From the NCBI GenBank assembly GCA_946186495.1, contig CAMHNQ010000011.1, positions 1 through 64,000 of the forward strand: a stretch of DNA of 64,000 bases, read 5' to 3'. This DNA is from an uncultured Bacteroidales bacterium. GTDB lineage: Bacteria; Bacteroidota; Bacteroidia; Bacteroidales; WCHB1-69. Made by a program: the position numbers and the translations under genes. Below, piece by piece: positions 37,075-47,519 of the stretch; within the stretch, counting starts at the first letter, position 1; every line of letters begins with the position of its first letter. Under the pieces are notes generated by a model, which ran no database searches, was not told the DNA's origin, and saw only the letters and a list, made by a program, of their open reading frames with translations.

Positions 37075-38883
37075 CTATTCGATGATGAAAGACATCGGCA
37101 TACGCGCCTGCACCCCCTCGTTCAACAGCACCTGTTGCATCCCCTCGAAGATATAGTAGAACTGTCCCATCCGCTGGCGCATGGCAGCGTCCACCGCGTC
37201 GTCTTTTATATTGAACATCAAGGAGAACCAGTCTTTTTGCTTGGGATAGTAGCAGACATCGTAATTGTCAAGCAACGCGAGTTCAGCTGCTTTAATCACA
37301 GCATCATCCAAGGAGCCGAGTTTATCGACCAATCCGAGTTTGAGGGCGTCGCTGCCGGCCCACACGCGACCCTGGCCGATGCTATCCACATAGCTTACCG
37401 GAAGTTTCCGGCCGTCAGCCACACGTTTCGTGAATGTGCCGTAAATCTCTTCTATGGAGGCCTGCAGCTTTTCGCTTTCCAATTCGTCCAACGGGCGGAA
37501 AAGGCCGCCTTGGTCGGCGTGCTTGTTGGAACCGACCTGATCGATGGTAATTCCCACCTTGTTTTTCAGAAAGCGCTGCATCGACGGGACCATGCCAAAA
37601 ACGCCGATGGAACCGGTGATCGTGTTAGGCTCGGCAATGATGTAGTCCGCATTGCAGGAGATATAGTATCCCCCCGAAGCCGCATAGTCGCCCATGGAGA
37701 CTACAATGCGCTTACCGGCATCCTTAGCCTTTTCAATCTCATGCCATATGTTCTCAGAAGCCAAAGCACTGCCGCCAGGGGAGTTGACCCGCAGTACGAT
37801 AGCCTTCACATCCTGGTCTTTGTACACTTTTCGGAACTCCCTGACGAATGTCTCGGAGTAGATACCGCGCTCGCTATCCCCTTTGCCGTCGCTGATGTCA
37901 CCGTAGGCATAAAACACCGCCACTTTCCGTCCAGTCGTGCTCTTTTCCGGCACCGACTCCGCATATTGACCAACCGTCACGTAGTTGACCTTGTCGTCAC
38001 TGCCCAGGTTCAGCTTGGCTTTAATCAATTTCTCCGCTTCGTCGGCATAACCCAGTTGATCCACCAATTTCAGGTTCAACGCCTCCTTCGGGGAAGAACA
38101 GAGCAGGTTGTCGGCGATATCATTGAGATCTTCAACGGAAATATTACGCGATTTGGCGACATCCTGCACAAAAACCGTCCACAGCGAATGGGCCAGCGTG
38201 GACATCTGCTCACGATTGGCGTCGCTCATTTTATCGAGAAAATAGGGTTCCACCGCACTCTTGAACTGCCCGTGGCGGAAAATCTGCACATCCACATCCA
38301 GCTTGTCTATGAGGTTCTTATAGAACATCACCTGAAAGGCATAGCCCTTCAGACTCAGGTCGCCAGAAGGGTTCAACAGCACCTTATCGGCAACAGAGGC
38401 CATGTAATAGCCGTTTTGCGCATAGATGTCACTGTAGGCATAGATGAACTTTCCCGACTTCTTGAAATCCAACAAAGCGTCACGAATAGCCTTCACTGTC
38501 GCTGGAGATCCTCCTACTGTACTGGATTTCAGATAAATACCCTTTATTTTCGAATCACCGGCAGCGGCTTTTATGGAAGAGAGAATTTTGTCCAGCCCCA
38601 TATTCTGCTGCGCATAGTCCCCGAAAACGGAAGGCATGTCCACTGCGCGTTCCTCAATGGGTACGGCAAGGTCAACCAATAGGACGCTGTTATCCTTCAC
38701 CGTGCTTGACGAGGTGTTGTCGATCTTCTGGAAAGAAGCGATTATCCCAAGGAACATCAGGATACCGAGCACGCCTACGATAATGTTGGCAAGCACAAAA
38801 CCCACCATAGAGCCTAACACCACGCGCCAGAATTTGCGCGAACGGCTCTCTGTCAGACAATTCTTTTCTTCTTGTTCTTTCAT
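37075..38883 (-). CDS. sppA: Signal peptide peptidase SppA (67K type)
   Basis: VNSPGGSALASENIWHEIEKAKDAGKRIVVSMGDYAASGGYYISC. Confidence 0.95.
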   Translation of the reverse strand: MKEQEEKNCLTESRSRKFWRVVLGSMVGFVLANIIVGVLGILMFLGIIASFQKIDNTSSSTVKDNSVLLVDLAVPIEERAVDMPSVFGDYAQQNMGLDKILSSIKAAAGDSKIKGIYLKSSTVGGSPATVKAIRDALLDFKKSGKFIYAYSDIYAQNGYYMASVADKVLLNPSGDLSLKGYAFQVMFYKNLIDKLDVDVQIFRHGQFKSAVEPYFLDKMSDANREQMSTLAHSLWTVFVQDVAKSRNISVEDLNDIADNLLCSSPKEALNLKLVDQLGYADEAEKLIKAKLNLGSDDKVNYVTVGQYAESVPEKSTTGRKVAVFYAYGDISDGKGDSERGIYSETFVREFRKVYKDQDVKAIVLRVNSPGGSALASENIWHEIEKAKDAGKRIVVSMGDYAASGGYYISCNADYIIAEPNTITGSIGVFGMVPSMQRFLKNKVGITIDQVGSNKHADQGGLFRPLDELESEKLQASIEEIYGTFTKRVADGRKLPVSYVDSIGQGRVWAGSDALKLGLVDKLGSLDDAVIKAAELALLDNYDVCYYPKQKDWFSLMFNIKDDAVDAAMRQRMGQFYYIFEGMQQVLLNEGVQARMPMSFIIE

Positions 38884-38927
38884 ATCAATATTGTTTTAAT
38901 TATTATCGTCGCCCGTCCACAAGCCTT

Positions 38928-39743
38928 TCACTTGCAAAACACCATGTTAATACCCCAAAAGGCATGTTGCCGCAAAAATGCGCTTTTTTTCCATATGATT
39001 TGCTCTTTTTCGATGTTTTTCTGCAAATTCGTTTCGTCAAACCGAAAGGATGGAAAGAATCGGATATATTGTAGGCTGTCTTCAATGAGGCGGAAACCAG
39101 CTTGGGTGAAGTGCTTGCGCCACTCCTTTTCCGACCGAATGTTCTCGTTTCCCATAAGAATCTCCTTTTTCAGGTGTTCATCATACAGGGAAATCACCCT
39201 CCTGTTACCGCGTTGCGCGAATAACATGGCACTCTTGACGAGACAGCCTCCATTCTCCTCAATGAGAATCAGTTTTCCGTCGGGTTTCAATGCATTATAG
39301 AAAATCGGCAGTGCACCGTCAACAGGCTCGATGTGATGGAGGGTGTCCTGCAAAATGATATAGTCGAAACTGGCTGGCTCAATGACTTGGTCGAAGAGAT
39401 TGGCATAGAGGAATGTGCAGAGATTGGCATTGCCATATTGGCTCCAGAACACCCGCCGTGCCTCCCACTGTTCAGGATAATATTCAAGTGTCGTACCATA
39501 GACCGGCTGCCCTTGCATGGCAAAATAGAACCCCGTGGTCCCGTAGCCGCAACCACAATCCCATATTTTTGGATGTTTGTTCAAATCCACGTGCCGGTCC
39601 AGATAGGCTAACCGTTGTATGAAGTAGGCCTTGCGGAACAGCTGCCTCGAAGGCGACCCGTCCGTCAGCTTATAATACGGATAGAGACTGCGGTTTTGCC
39701 GAAGCTCCTCACACAGATGTTCGTAAAAGACCTCCTTGCGCAT
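38928..39743 (-). CDS. Class I SAM-dependent methyltransferase
   Basis: IWDCGCGYGTTGFYFAMQG...FDYIILQDTLHHIEP. Confidence 0.85.
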   Translation of the reverse strand: MRKEVFYEHLCEELRQNRSLYPYYKLTDGSPSRQLFRKAYFIQRLAYLDRHVDLNKHPKIWDCGCGYGTTGFYFAMQGQPVYGTTLEYYPEQWEARRVFWSQYGNANLCTFLYANLFDQVIEPASFDYIILQDTLHHIEPVDGALPIFYNALKPDGKLILIEENGGCLVKSAMLFAQRGNRRVISLYDEHLKKEILMGNENIRSEKEWRKHFTQAGFRLIEDSLQYIRFFPSFRFDETNLQKNIEKEQIIWKKSAFLRQHAFWGINMVFCK

Positions 39744-39748
39744 GCGTT

Positions 39749-41563
39749 CTAATTATCGGTATTGCGTTTCTCGGCGCGTTTGCGCTCATTCTCGTCAAGG
39801 ATGATTTTACGTACGCGCAAACTCAGCGGGGTGATTTCCAGGTACTCGTCTTTTGCGATGAATTCCATGAACTGCTCCAAAGAATATTTGATGGCCGGGG
39901 CAAGCACGAGCTTCTCATCGGAGCCGGCAGCACGCATGTTCGACAGTTTTTTCGACTTGCACACGTTCACCACCAAATCTCCCTGGCGGATGTGTTCACC
40001 AATAATCTGGCCGGCATAGACTTGGTCGTTAGGCTCGATGAAGAAACGGCCGCGGTCCTGGAGCTTGTTCAGCGAATAGGCATACGCCTGGCCGGTTTCC
40101 ATGGCGATGAGGGACCCGGCGTGGCGGCCCGGAATGTCACCCTTCCACGGCTGGAACTCGACAAAACGGTGGGAAATGATGGCTTCGCCCTCCGTGGCCG
40201 TCAACAGCTGGTTGGTCAACCCGATGAGACCACGGGACGGTATCGTGAAGTTGAGGTGTACCCGGTCGTTGACAGTGTCCATTGACATAAGCTCACCTTT
40301 TTTCCTTGACACATAGTCGATTACGCGACTTGACATCTCCTCCGGCACCAGCACGGTGAGTTGTTCTACGGGTTCGCATTTCTGTCCGTCAATCTCTTTG
40401 ATGATGACTTGAGGCTGTCCTACTTGCATCTCATATCCTTCCCGGCGCATCGTCTCAATGAGAATGGAGAGATGCAGGATGCCGCGACCGAAAACGTTAA
40501 GACGATCCGGGGAATCGGTCTCTTCTATGCGCATGGCCAGGTTTTTCTCCAACTCAGCAAAAAGGCGGTCGCGCAAATGCCTGGATGTGACGTATTTGCC
40601 TTCCTTGCCGAAAAACGGGGAGTTGTTGATGGTGAAGAGCATGCTCATGGTCGGTTCATCCACCTTGATGGGCGGCAACTGTTCAGGGTTCTCGAAATCC
40701 GCCACCGTGTCGCCAATCTCGAAATCGTCAAGCCCGAGCAGTGCGCAGATTTCGCCTGCCTCCACAGGCTCTTTGTATTTCTCCTTCCCCAAACCCTCGA
40801 AAACGTATAGTTCCTTGATTTTGGAAGTTTTGATGGTGCCGTCACGTTTCACGAGGGAGACATTCTGTCCCCACTGAATTGTGCCACGCTTCACGCGTCC
40901 CACGGCGATACGCCCCACATACGAGGAGTAGTCGAGGGAGGAAATCATCATCTGAAGGTTGCCGGATTCCACTTTCGGGGCGGGAATTTGCTCGATGATA
41001 GTGTCCAGAAGGTAGGAAATGTCAGAGGTGGGATTGTTCCAGTCGGGCCCCATCCAGCCGTTCTTGGCAGAGCCGTAGACAGTGGGGAAGTCAAGCTGTT
41101 CATCAGAAGCGCCGAGATTGAACATCAATTCGAATACGGCCTCTTGGGCCAAGTCGGGATGGCAGTTGGGCTTGTCAACTTTGTTGATAACCACAATGGG
41201 TTTCAGCCCAAGCTCGATGGCTTTTTGCGTGACGAAACGCGTTTGGGGCATGGGACCCTCAAAAGCATCCACCACTAAAAGCACACCGTCTGCCATGTTG
41301 AGCACACGCTCCACCTCTCCTCCGAAGTCACTGTGCCCCGGAGTGTCTATCACATTGATTTTAGTCCCTTTATAGCGAACGGAAACATTCTTGGATAAAA
41401 TGGTGATCCCCCGCTCTCTTTCCAAATCGTTGCTATCCAACACCAAATCCTGCACCTGCTGATTCTCTCGGAAAAGATGTGACTGATATAAAATTCTGTC
41501 CACAAGAGTGGTTTTACCGTGATCAACGTGTGCAATGATGGCGATGTTTCTGATATTCTGCAT
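39749..41563 (-). CDS. typA: Translational GTPase BipA/TypA
   Basis: [28 protein letters not shown]...[16 protein letters not shown]. Confidence 0.97.
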   Translation of the reverse strand: MQNIRNIAIIAHVDHGKTTLVDRILYQSHLFRENQQVQDLVLDSNDLERERGITILSKNVSVRYKGTKINVIDTPGHSDFGGEVERVLNMADGVLLVVDAFEGPMPQTRFVTQKAIELGLKPIVVINKVDKPNCHPDLAQEAVFELMFNLGASDEQLDFPTVYGSAKNGWMGPDWNNPTSDISYLLDTIIEQIPAPKVESGNLQMMISSLDYSSYVGRIAVGRVKRGTIQWGQNVSLVKRDGTIKTSKIKELYVFEGLGKEKYKEPVEAGEICALLGLDDFEIGDTVADFENPEQLPPIKVDEPTMSMLFTINNSPFFGKEGKYVTSRHLRDRLFAELEKNLAMRIEETDSPDRLNVFGRGILHLSILIETMRREGYEMQVGQPQVIIKEIDGQKCEPVEQLTVLVPEEMSSRVIDYVSRKKGELMSMDTVNDRVHLNFTIPSRGLIGLTNQLLTATEGEAIISHRFVEFQPWKGDIPGRHAGSLIAMETGQAYAYSLNKLQDRGRFFIEPNDQVYAGQIIGEHIRQGDLVVNVCKSKKLSNMRAAGSDEKLVLAPAIKYSLEQFMEFIAKDEYLEITPLSLRVRKIILDENERKRAEKRNTDN

Positions 41564-41725
41564 TTTATATATTTTTGAAAAAACTTGCAAAAATACACAA
41601 ATTATAAATACGCTAAGACGTATAAATTACATTGCTGAATCATCGTGTAGGGACAACTGTGACAAACCAACATCGCAACGTTGATATTTTTATTCCGAAA
41701 CCCCTTTGGAAGACCACAACAATTG

Positions 41726-41733
41726 TACTTTTG
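41726..41733 (+). promoter_or_regulatory. -7 box TACTTTTG for folA operon
   Basis: TTTG at 41705 and TACTTTTG at 41726 upstream of ATG 41751. Confidence 0.6.
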
Positions 41734-41750
41734 CAAAAACATTTCGTAAT

Positions 41751-42239
41751 ATGAGTATAAGTATGATTGCCGCTGTAGGTCAGCGTTTGGAGCTGGGTTA
41801 TCAGAACAGGCTGCTGTGTCATCTTCCTGTGGATTTGAAACATTTCAAGGAAATCACATCGGGGCACACTGTGCTGATGGGAGACCGCACCTGGGAATCC
41901 CTGCCCAAAAAGCCCCTGCCAAACCGGCGTAACATCGTCATCACCTTGGGCAACATGGCCTTCGAAGGGGCGGAAACGGTACACTCGATCGAAGAGGCAA
42001 TTGCCCTTGTACACGACGACGAAGAAGCTTTCGTGATGGGAGGCGCCACCATGTACCGCCTTTTTCTGCCTTATGCCGATAAACTTTACCTCACCCGAAT
42101 AGTCTCGGATTTTGTGGCCGATGTCTGGTTCCCTGATATCAATGAGGAGGAGTGGCAGTTGGTGGAGAACCTTTATGTGCCCAAAGACGAGAAAAATGCG
42201 TATGACTTATATTTCCAAACCTTAATAAGACAAAAATGA
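41751..42239 (+). CDS. folA: Dihydrofolate reductase
   Basis: MSISMIAAVGQRLELGYQNRLLCHLPVDLKHFKEITSGHTVLMGDRTWESL. Confidence 0.92.
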   Translation: MSISMIAAVGQRLELGYQNRLLCHLPVDLKHFKEITSGHTVLMGDRTWESLPKKPLPNRRNIVITLGNMAFEGAETVHSIEEAIALVHDDEEAFVMGGATMYRLFLPYADKLYLTRIVSDFVADVWFPDINEEEWQLVENLYVPKDEKNAYDLYFQTLIRQK

Positions 42240-42787
42240 AAAGAATCATCGTTTTTCTGGCTGTAATTTTTACAAGTACGGCTGTTTTCGCCCAAAAGCA
42301 AGAGATTCCCGAAGCCCCGAACCTTCCCATTGACGAGCGCACCGGTCTTGTCACCTACCAAGATGTCGTGAAACAGGAAGGGACACCTAAAGTTCTGTAT
42401 GACAGAGCTATGGGATGGGCAAAAAAATTCTATAAAAACACAGGCGAGGTTATCAAAAGCGCTGACCCCGAGAAAGGCATCATCAATATGCGTTCCAGCG
42501 TGCGGATATTCTACAAAGACAAAGACGGTGTCATGCGCTTCAAAAATATCGTCTATTACAACTTCAAGCTCGAATGCCGTGACAATCGCTATCGCTATAC
42601 CATCACCGACTTTAAGGAGAAAGCAACCGGCTCCGCGCCCATAGAGGCTTGGTTCAACACCTCCGCCTCAGGTTGGACTCCCAGCATGTTCGGCTACCTC
42701 AGCCAAATTGACGAAGAGATGAACAAACTCATCGAATCTCTGGAAGAAGGCATGCAACCTGCAGAAGAGTTCGTCGATGAATGGTAA
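42236..42787 (+). CDS. DUF4468-type secreted protein
   Basis: IDERTGLVTYQDVVKQEGTPKVLYDRAMGWAKKFYKN; ATGA overlap with folA stop. Confidence 0.75.
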   Translation: MKRIIVFLAVIFTSTAVFAQKQEIPEAPNLPIDERTGLVTYQDVVKQEGTPKVLYDRAMGWAKKFYKNTGEVIKSADPEKGIINMRSSVRIFYKDKDGVMRFKNIVYYNFKLECRDNRYRYTITDFKEKATGSAPIEAWFNTSASGWTPSMFGYLSQIDEEMNKLIESLEEGMQPAEEFVDEW

Positions 42788-43529
42788 GCTCTTCTTGCCC
42801 TCTATCATTCTGCTGACAGGATTGGCCGCTTTCAGCTGCCAGAACCCGACCGGCCAAATTACCTTGCATTTCTCTTTTTTGGTTGACGAAGCCCCCTTGC
42901 TGTTAGACTCCGCCAAGTACAGGAATGCAGCTGGGAATCATTATGATGTGACTGACGTGCAGTTTTTCATCTCCAAGATCAAACTTATGTCCACCTCAGG
43001 TGAGACAGTGGAAGTAGTTGACCACCAGGGGGTGCATTATACGGATGTGCGAATGCCCGGAACACTTGAATGGGATATTGCCGATGCCATCCCCGCCGAT
43101 GATTATGCGTACATCACATTCGTGTTCGGACTGGAAGGAGCGCAGAACGCCACAGGCGCATTCCCGAACCCTCCGGAAAACAACATGAGTTGGCCGGGTC
43201 CCCTGGGAGGAGGCTACCACTACATGAAAATCAACGGCCATTGGTGGGATGAATCCGGTAACCGAAATCCTTTCAACCTCCACACAGGGAAAATCACCGG
43301 CGAAAATGGCTTTGACGACAACAATTTCACTGTCACTCTCCCGCTTCCCGACCGCTGCCCCATCGTTAAAGACTGTACGACACATATCACTTTACAGATG
43401 AATATAAACAACTGGTTTTCAAATCCGCATGTTTTCAACTTCAACGAATTTGGGGGCAGCATTATGCAGAACCGAGAGGCTCAGCTGATACTCAAAGCCA
43501 ACGGTCACAACGTTTTCTCAGCCAAATGA
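42777..43529 (+). CDS. MbnP-like family lipoprotein
   Basis: LHFSFLVDEAPLLLDSAKYRNAAGNHYDVTDVQFFISKIKL...YAYITFVFGLEGAQN. Confidence 0.75.
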   Translation: MNGKLFLPSIILLTGLAAFSCQNPTGQITLHFSFLVDEAPLLLDSAKYRNAAGNHYDVTDVQFFISKIKLMSTSGETVEVVDHQGVHYTDVRMPGTLEWDIADAIPADDYAYITFVFGLEGAQNATGAFPNPPENNMSWPGPLGGGYHYMKINGHWWDESGNRNPFNLHTGKITGENGFDDNNFTVTLPLPDRCPIVKDCTTHITLQMNINNWFSNPHVFNFNEFGGSIMQNREAQLILKANGHNVFSAK

Positions 43530-43545
43530 CCCTCCCTGTCAAACT

Positions 43546-44592
43546 TCAGGGATCTTCCTCTGCGACATCACCGTCACGAAACCTCACATATACGGGCAAA
43601 TGGTCCGCAAAGCCCCCTATATATCGTGGGCCGAGAAACGTACGGTAATTTTTCTTCCCCCCGTATTTCTCGTCTTCCACCAGCAGGAACTCCGCATCAA
43701 AGACTTGCGCCTCCCCCACCTGACGGACACCCGAGGTGGCCGTCAGCCACGCATCCGACACAACAAACTGATCCAGACAACCCCAAAAGTCCTCATGCTT
43801 ATGCGAACCGTAGCGACTCTGCCGAGTCAACGGGAGCATCAAATTATAGAGCGTGTCGCGTGGCAAATAAGGCCCAAACTCCTTCGCCCGCAAATGAAAA
43901 AGCATGCTCTCATCATTGGCATAGTCATTGAAATCGCCGGTAATCAGAATCTTAGCATATGGATTTTCATCCATCAGCGAATCCACACAACGTCGAAGCA
44001 CTTTGGCATAATGGTTCCGCTTGGGAACGGTAGCCGCATATCCCCCGTAGCGCGAAGTCCAATGATTGATAAACACATGGAGCGAGTCCCCAGAGGGGAA
44101 ACGCACCACTGCGTACAACATATCACGGTTACGGGCGACAGTGTCGAAGGGGAATGCCACAGGCACCTTGCGGCTTCGCAGCACCTGCACGCAACTGTCT
44201 CTGTAGAGCAATGCGACATCGACCCCGCGCCGGTCAGGAGAATCATAGTGTACATAGCGGTAACCATATTTCTTTAGCGGAGACCTGAAACACAAATCTC
44301 TGACAACCTGTTCGTTCTCTATCTCCGCAAGTCCGACAAGCCACGGCGGGTCACCCATCCCCGCCGCCACAATCACCTTCCCAACCATGGAAATTTTCAA
44401 GTAATACTTTTTATAGGTCCAGTGATAGCTGCCCGTCGGAGTAAAATCGTCATCTGCAGTCAGACTGTCGTCTGAAGGGTGAAACAGATTCTCCACATTA
44501 TAGAACATTATTTTATGTGTACTATCGCTGTTTTGCGCTACAACGTACACATACACGAACAAGATACATGTCAAACAAAAAATCTTTTTCAT
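43546..44592 (-). CDS. Endonuclease/exonuclease/phosphatase family protein
   Basis: HKIMFYNVENLF...ILITGDFNDYANDES. Confidence 0.9.
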   Translation of the reverse strand: MKKIFCLTCILFVYVYVVAQNSDSTHKIMFYNVENLFHPSDDSLTADDDFTPTGSYHWTYKKYYLKISMVGKVIVAAGMGDPPWLVGLAEIENEQVVRDLCFRSPLKKYGYRYVHYDSPDRRGVDVALLYRDSCVQVLRSRKVPVAFPFDTVARNRDMLYAVVRFPSGDSLHVFINHWTSRYGGYAATVPKRNHYAKVLRRCVDSLMDENPYAKILITGDFNDYANDESMLFHLRAKEFGPYLPRDTLYNLMLPLTRQSRYGSHKHEDFWGCLDQFVVSDAWLTATSGVRQVGEAQVFDAEFLLVEDEKYGGKKNYRTFLGPRYIGGFADHLPVYVRFRDGDVAEEDP

Positions 44593-44640
44593 TTCGTCTT
44601 CATTTTGTCTTGGCAAAAATACATCAAAACACAATAAAAA

Positions 44641-44676
44641 ACAAGCGTTTTGAAAATTTTTTTCAAAACGCTTTGT
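44641..44676 (-). terminator. Rho-independent-like hairpin
   Basis: ACAAGCGTTTTGAAAA / TTTTTTCAAAACGCTTTGT. Confidence 0.7.
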
Positions 44677-44820
44677 TTCAATGCATTATAGCTGATAATT
44701 AACTCATTTTAATTTTTTAATTAACAAATATCGGCTAAAATCCGTGATGGTTTTGGAAGAAATCTTTCAAAATGGCACAGAACTTCATCACCTGTCTTAG
44801 GGAAAAAGGGAAACAACCGG

Positions 44821-45282
44821 TTACCCTTGGAGCAAGGACAAAAATCCGTCACATCCACGCTGAACATCCTCCCACGTAGCTTGGAAATCGCCAGTGTACC
44901 ACGGGTCGGCCACATCCCTTGGAGTGTCAGTGTAGTCCATCAACAACGATATCTTATGTTCAGTGTCCTGGCCTATGAGGCGTTGCAGATTCTTCAGATT
45001 GTTCTGGTCCATGGCGACAATATAGTCGAAATATGCATAATCGGCGCGAGTCAACTGCCGGGCAACTTTGCCTGCACAGAAAATGCCATGTGCTTCTAAC
45101 ATCCGTTTCGCAGGAGGATAGACTGGATTGCCTATCTCCTCGCGGCTCGTGGCGGCGGAGGCAATCTCAAAGCGATCGGAGAGGCCTGCTTCTTCAACTT
45201 TCCGTTTCATCACAAACTCTGCCATCGGACTTCTGCAAATATTCCCGTGACAGACGAAGAGAATCCTTGTCAACCTATTCAC
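44821..45282 (-). CDS. Low molecular weight protein-tyrosine phosphatase
   Basis: RILFVCHGNICRSPMAEFV...DPWYTGDF. Confidence 0.95.
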   Translation of the reverse strand: MNRLTRILFVCHGNICRSPMAEFVMKRKVEEAGLSDRFEIASAATSREEIGNPVYPPAKRMLEAHGIFCAGKVARQLTRADYAYFDYIVAMDQNNLKNLQRLIGQDTEHKISLLMDYTDTPRDVADPWYTGDFQATWEDVQRGCDGFLSLLQG

Positions 45283-45481
45283 GAGTCACCACCTTTCCGA
45301 TCAAAAAATAAATCATCCAAATAATCAAACTGCCACCGCCCAAAACGATAAGGATATTCCCGCCTTTCCAATGCATCAGCAGAGACAGGACTCCAATTAG
45401 GAATGTAGGAAGGGAATACCACAGCAGTCTTCTCATAAACCGTTGGTACACTTTTGATTCAATCAATTGCTTAATGGCCAT
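45275..45481 (-). CDS. Small two-TM membrane protein
   Basis: 68 aa, overlaps the LMW-PTP start. Confidence 0.55.
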   Translation of the reverse strand: MAIKQLIESKVYQRFMRRLLWYSLPTFLIGVLSLLMHWKGGNILIVLGGGSLIIWMIYFLIGKVVTRE

Positions 45482-45493
45482 ATTGCTGTTTTT

Positions 45494-46459
45494 TTATCTC
45501 ATAAAAGGGTGACTCTCGCACGGGAGGGATGCCAACGGATGGTAGTCGCCTTTCAAGCCCACAGGCGTGGCGTTTCGGATGTCATAAACAATCTGGATAC
45601 AAGGGCGAACCTCATCCAGACCAAAACCTTTTCCGGCCAGAATACGACGGTAACTCTCTGTATGCAAGTCCGTAAAGCCGTCGCTGAATTCAAAGGGGTC
45701 CCCATTGATGACTATCTGTCGGAAAGTCGTTTTCCCACTTTCTGACACCTCTTTCGGCAGTGTGTTCCGGTTGATGCTCAAAAAGTAACGAACACGCGCC
45801 CTGTCGAAACGGATGAAACCGGCCACACGGTCGTGGGTGGCCACGTGCACGATGTTTTCCTGCACTCTGCCGAAAATATAGCAGAGCATGTCGTAGAAAT
45901 GAATTCCGATGTTTGTGGCAATACCGCCGCTCCTGCTTTCCGCCCCTTTCCAACTTGTGTAGTACCAGTGGCCGCGGGAGGTGATATAGGTCAAATCGAC
46001 ATCATGAACAGTGTTGTCGGGAGCATTGTCAATCTTTTGCTTCAGAGCAACAATAGCAGGGTGCAATCTAAGCTGCAAAATGTTATATACACGCCTACCT
46101 GTTTCATTTTCAACGTTCTGCAGCACATCCACATTCCAAGGATTAAGAACCAGCGGTTTTTCGCAAATCACATCCGTCCCCAGGCGCAAAGCATATCGGG
46201 TATGGGCATCGTGCAAGTAGTTTGGTGTACACACTGATATAATATCCAACTGGTTTTCAGTTTGCTTTAACTTTGAGGCATGGCGGTCAAAAAGTTCCAG
46301 CTCCGTAAAGAAGTCCGCATCAGGAAAATAGCTGTCTATAATCCCCACACTATCCGATCTGTCGTACGCAGCAACCATTTGATTACCGGTTTCTTTGATA
46401 GCTTTCAAATGCCGCGGTGCCACGTAGCCGCCCACCCCGAAAACGGCGAAATTCTTCAT
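45494..46459 (-). CDS. Gfo/Idh/MocA family oxidoreductase (WlbA-like)
   Basis: MKNFAVFGVGGYVAPRHLKAIKETGNQMVAAYDRSDSVGIIDSYFPDADFF...ICEKPLVLN. Confidence 0.9.
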   Translation of the reverse strand: MKNFAVFGVGGYVAPRHLKAIKETGNQMVAAYDRSDSVGIIDSYFPDADFFTELELFDRHASKLKQTENQLDIISVCTPNYLHDAHTRYALRLGTDVICEKPLVLNPWNVDVLQNVENETGRRVYNILQLRLHPAIVALKQKIDNAPDNTVHDVDLTYITSRGHWYYTSWKGAESRSGGIATNIGIHFYDMLCYIFGRVQENIVHVATHDRVAGFIRFDRARVRYFLSINRNTLPKEVSESGKTTFRQIVINGDPFEFSDGFTDLHTESYRRILAGKGFGLDEVRPCIQIVYDIRNATPVGLKGDYHPLASLPCESHPFMR

Positions 46460-46602
46460 ATTGATTGACCATTTAACAAACAGGGCGCAAAAATACAAAA
46501 TTGTTTTCGATAGGACACAGACCGTGAAAAAAACTTCAGCATATTTTCCATACTTTTGCCGCTGGTTTGCCAAACATATAAAAAAATGAAAAAATCTTGA
46601 TT

Positions 46603-47160
46603 ATGAACTGGTTAGAACTTATCTTGCTGTCATTGAGTTTAGCGATGGACTGCTTTGCGGTGAGTTGTGTCATCGGAATCGTGCACCCTTGCCTGAGTCA
46701 TCGGCATGTGCTGCGCTTTTCGTTAGCCTTCGGGGTCTTCCAAGGCGGGATGCCGTTGATTGGTTGGATATTTGGAGAATCCTTGTTAGGCCCTTTGGGG
46801 AAAGCAGGACCTTACATTGCTTTCGCCCTATTGGCGTTCATAGGTGGTAAGATGCTGGTTGAAAGCATATTGAACAAAGATGAACAACCGAAAAACATGG
46901 ATGTGACCAAATGGGGCAATGTGCTGCTCTTGGCCGTGGCCACAAGCATCGATGCCTTGGCGGTAGGGTTTAGCTTCGCCATGATCCAAGACACACACAT
47001 TAACCGTAATGTAATCACAATTGGACTGACATCTTTTCTTGTATCCTATGCCGCATACTCTTTCGTGAAAAAAATATCTAACCCCAAAATAAGACAATAC
47101 TCCGAGATGATAGGAGGTATAATATTGATTTTCATAGGATTGAAAATATTATTAGGATAA
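46603..47160 (+). CDS. mntP: Manganese efflux pump MntP
   Basis: MNWLELILLSLSLAMDCFAVSCVIG...ATSIDALAVGFSFA. Confidence 0.92.
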   Translation: MNWLELILLSLSLAMDCFAVSCVIGIVHPCLSHRHVLRFSLAFGVFQGGMPLIGWIFGESLLGPLGKAGPYIAFALLAFIGGKMLVESILNKDEQPKNMDVTKWGNVLLLAVATSIDALAVGFSFAMIQDTHINRNVITIGLTSFLVSYAAYSFVKKISNPKIRQYSEMIGGIILIFIGLKILLG

Positions 47161-47316
47161 TTGAGAAATATAATCGCCATGAGAAAACAGGGTTTGCGCA
47201 TCAGGTTTGCCAAATGCCGGGTAGCAGGGTTACCGCAACGATACGGAACGCCGATTTCCGGCCTGATTCATCCCATCCGCTAAAGCCGCCGATGAACCTG
47301 AAACCAGCCTTCACCC

Positions 47317-47375
47317 TTACTATAGATATACTCTACCCTTACTCAAGAGTATATCAAGAGTATATATAGAGTAAG
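47317..47375. promoter_or_regulatory. Three-armed AT-rich element with competing inverted repeats
   Basis: GATATACTCT (47325-47334) pairs perfectly with AGAGTATATC (47346-47355); a third arm AAGAGTATATATAGAGTAAG can pair imperfectly with arm 1. Confidence 0.6.
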
Positions 47376-47411
47376 CCTGTAAACAATCTATAAGCAATCT
47401 AAAGGCAGTAG

Positions 47412-47433
47412 CGGACGCGGTTAATCGCGTCCG
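47412..47433. other. GC-rich hairpin CGGACGCG-N6-CGCGTCCG
   Basis: Perfect 8-bp stem between mntP and mutA. Confidence 0.7.
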
Positions 47434-47519
47434 TATGCGTAAGCCCTGGCCAGAAATTCAGCGTCTTTTTTTTGCGTTGTAAAAAAGTGTATCTTTGCCG
47501 CTCAAAATATAAAAGGATT

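Noticed and set aside
37057-38682. 541-aa ORF on + strand
   Set aside because: Fully antisense to sppA, which has clear family motifs; long antisense ORFs arise from codon bias of this coding sequence.
47160-47470. Cobalamin riboswitch upstream of mutA
   Set aside because: Structured leader present, but no recognisable B12-box; claim not supportable by eye.
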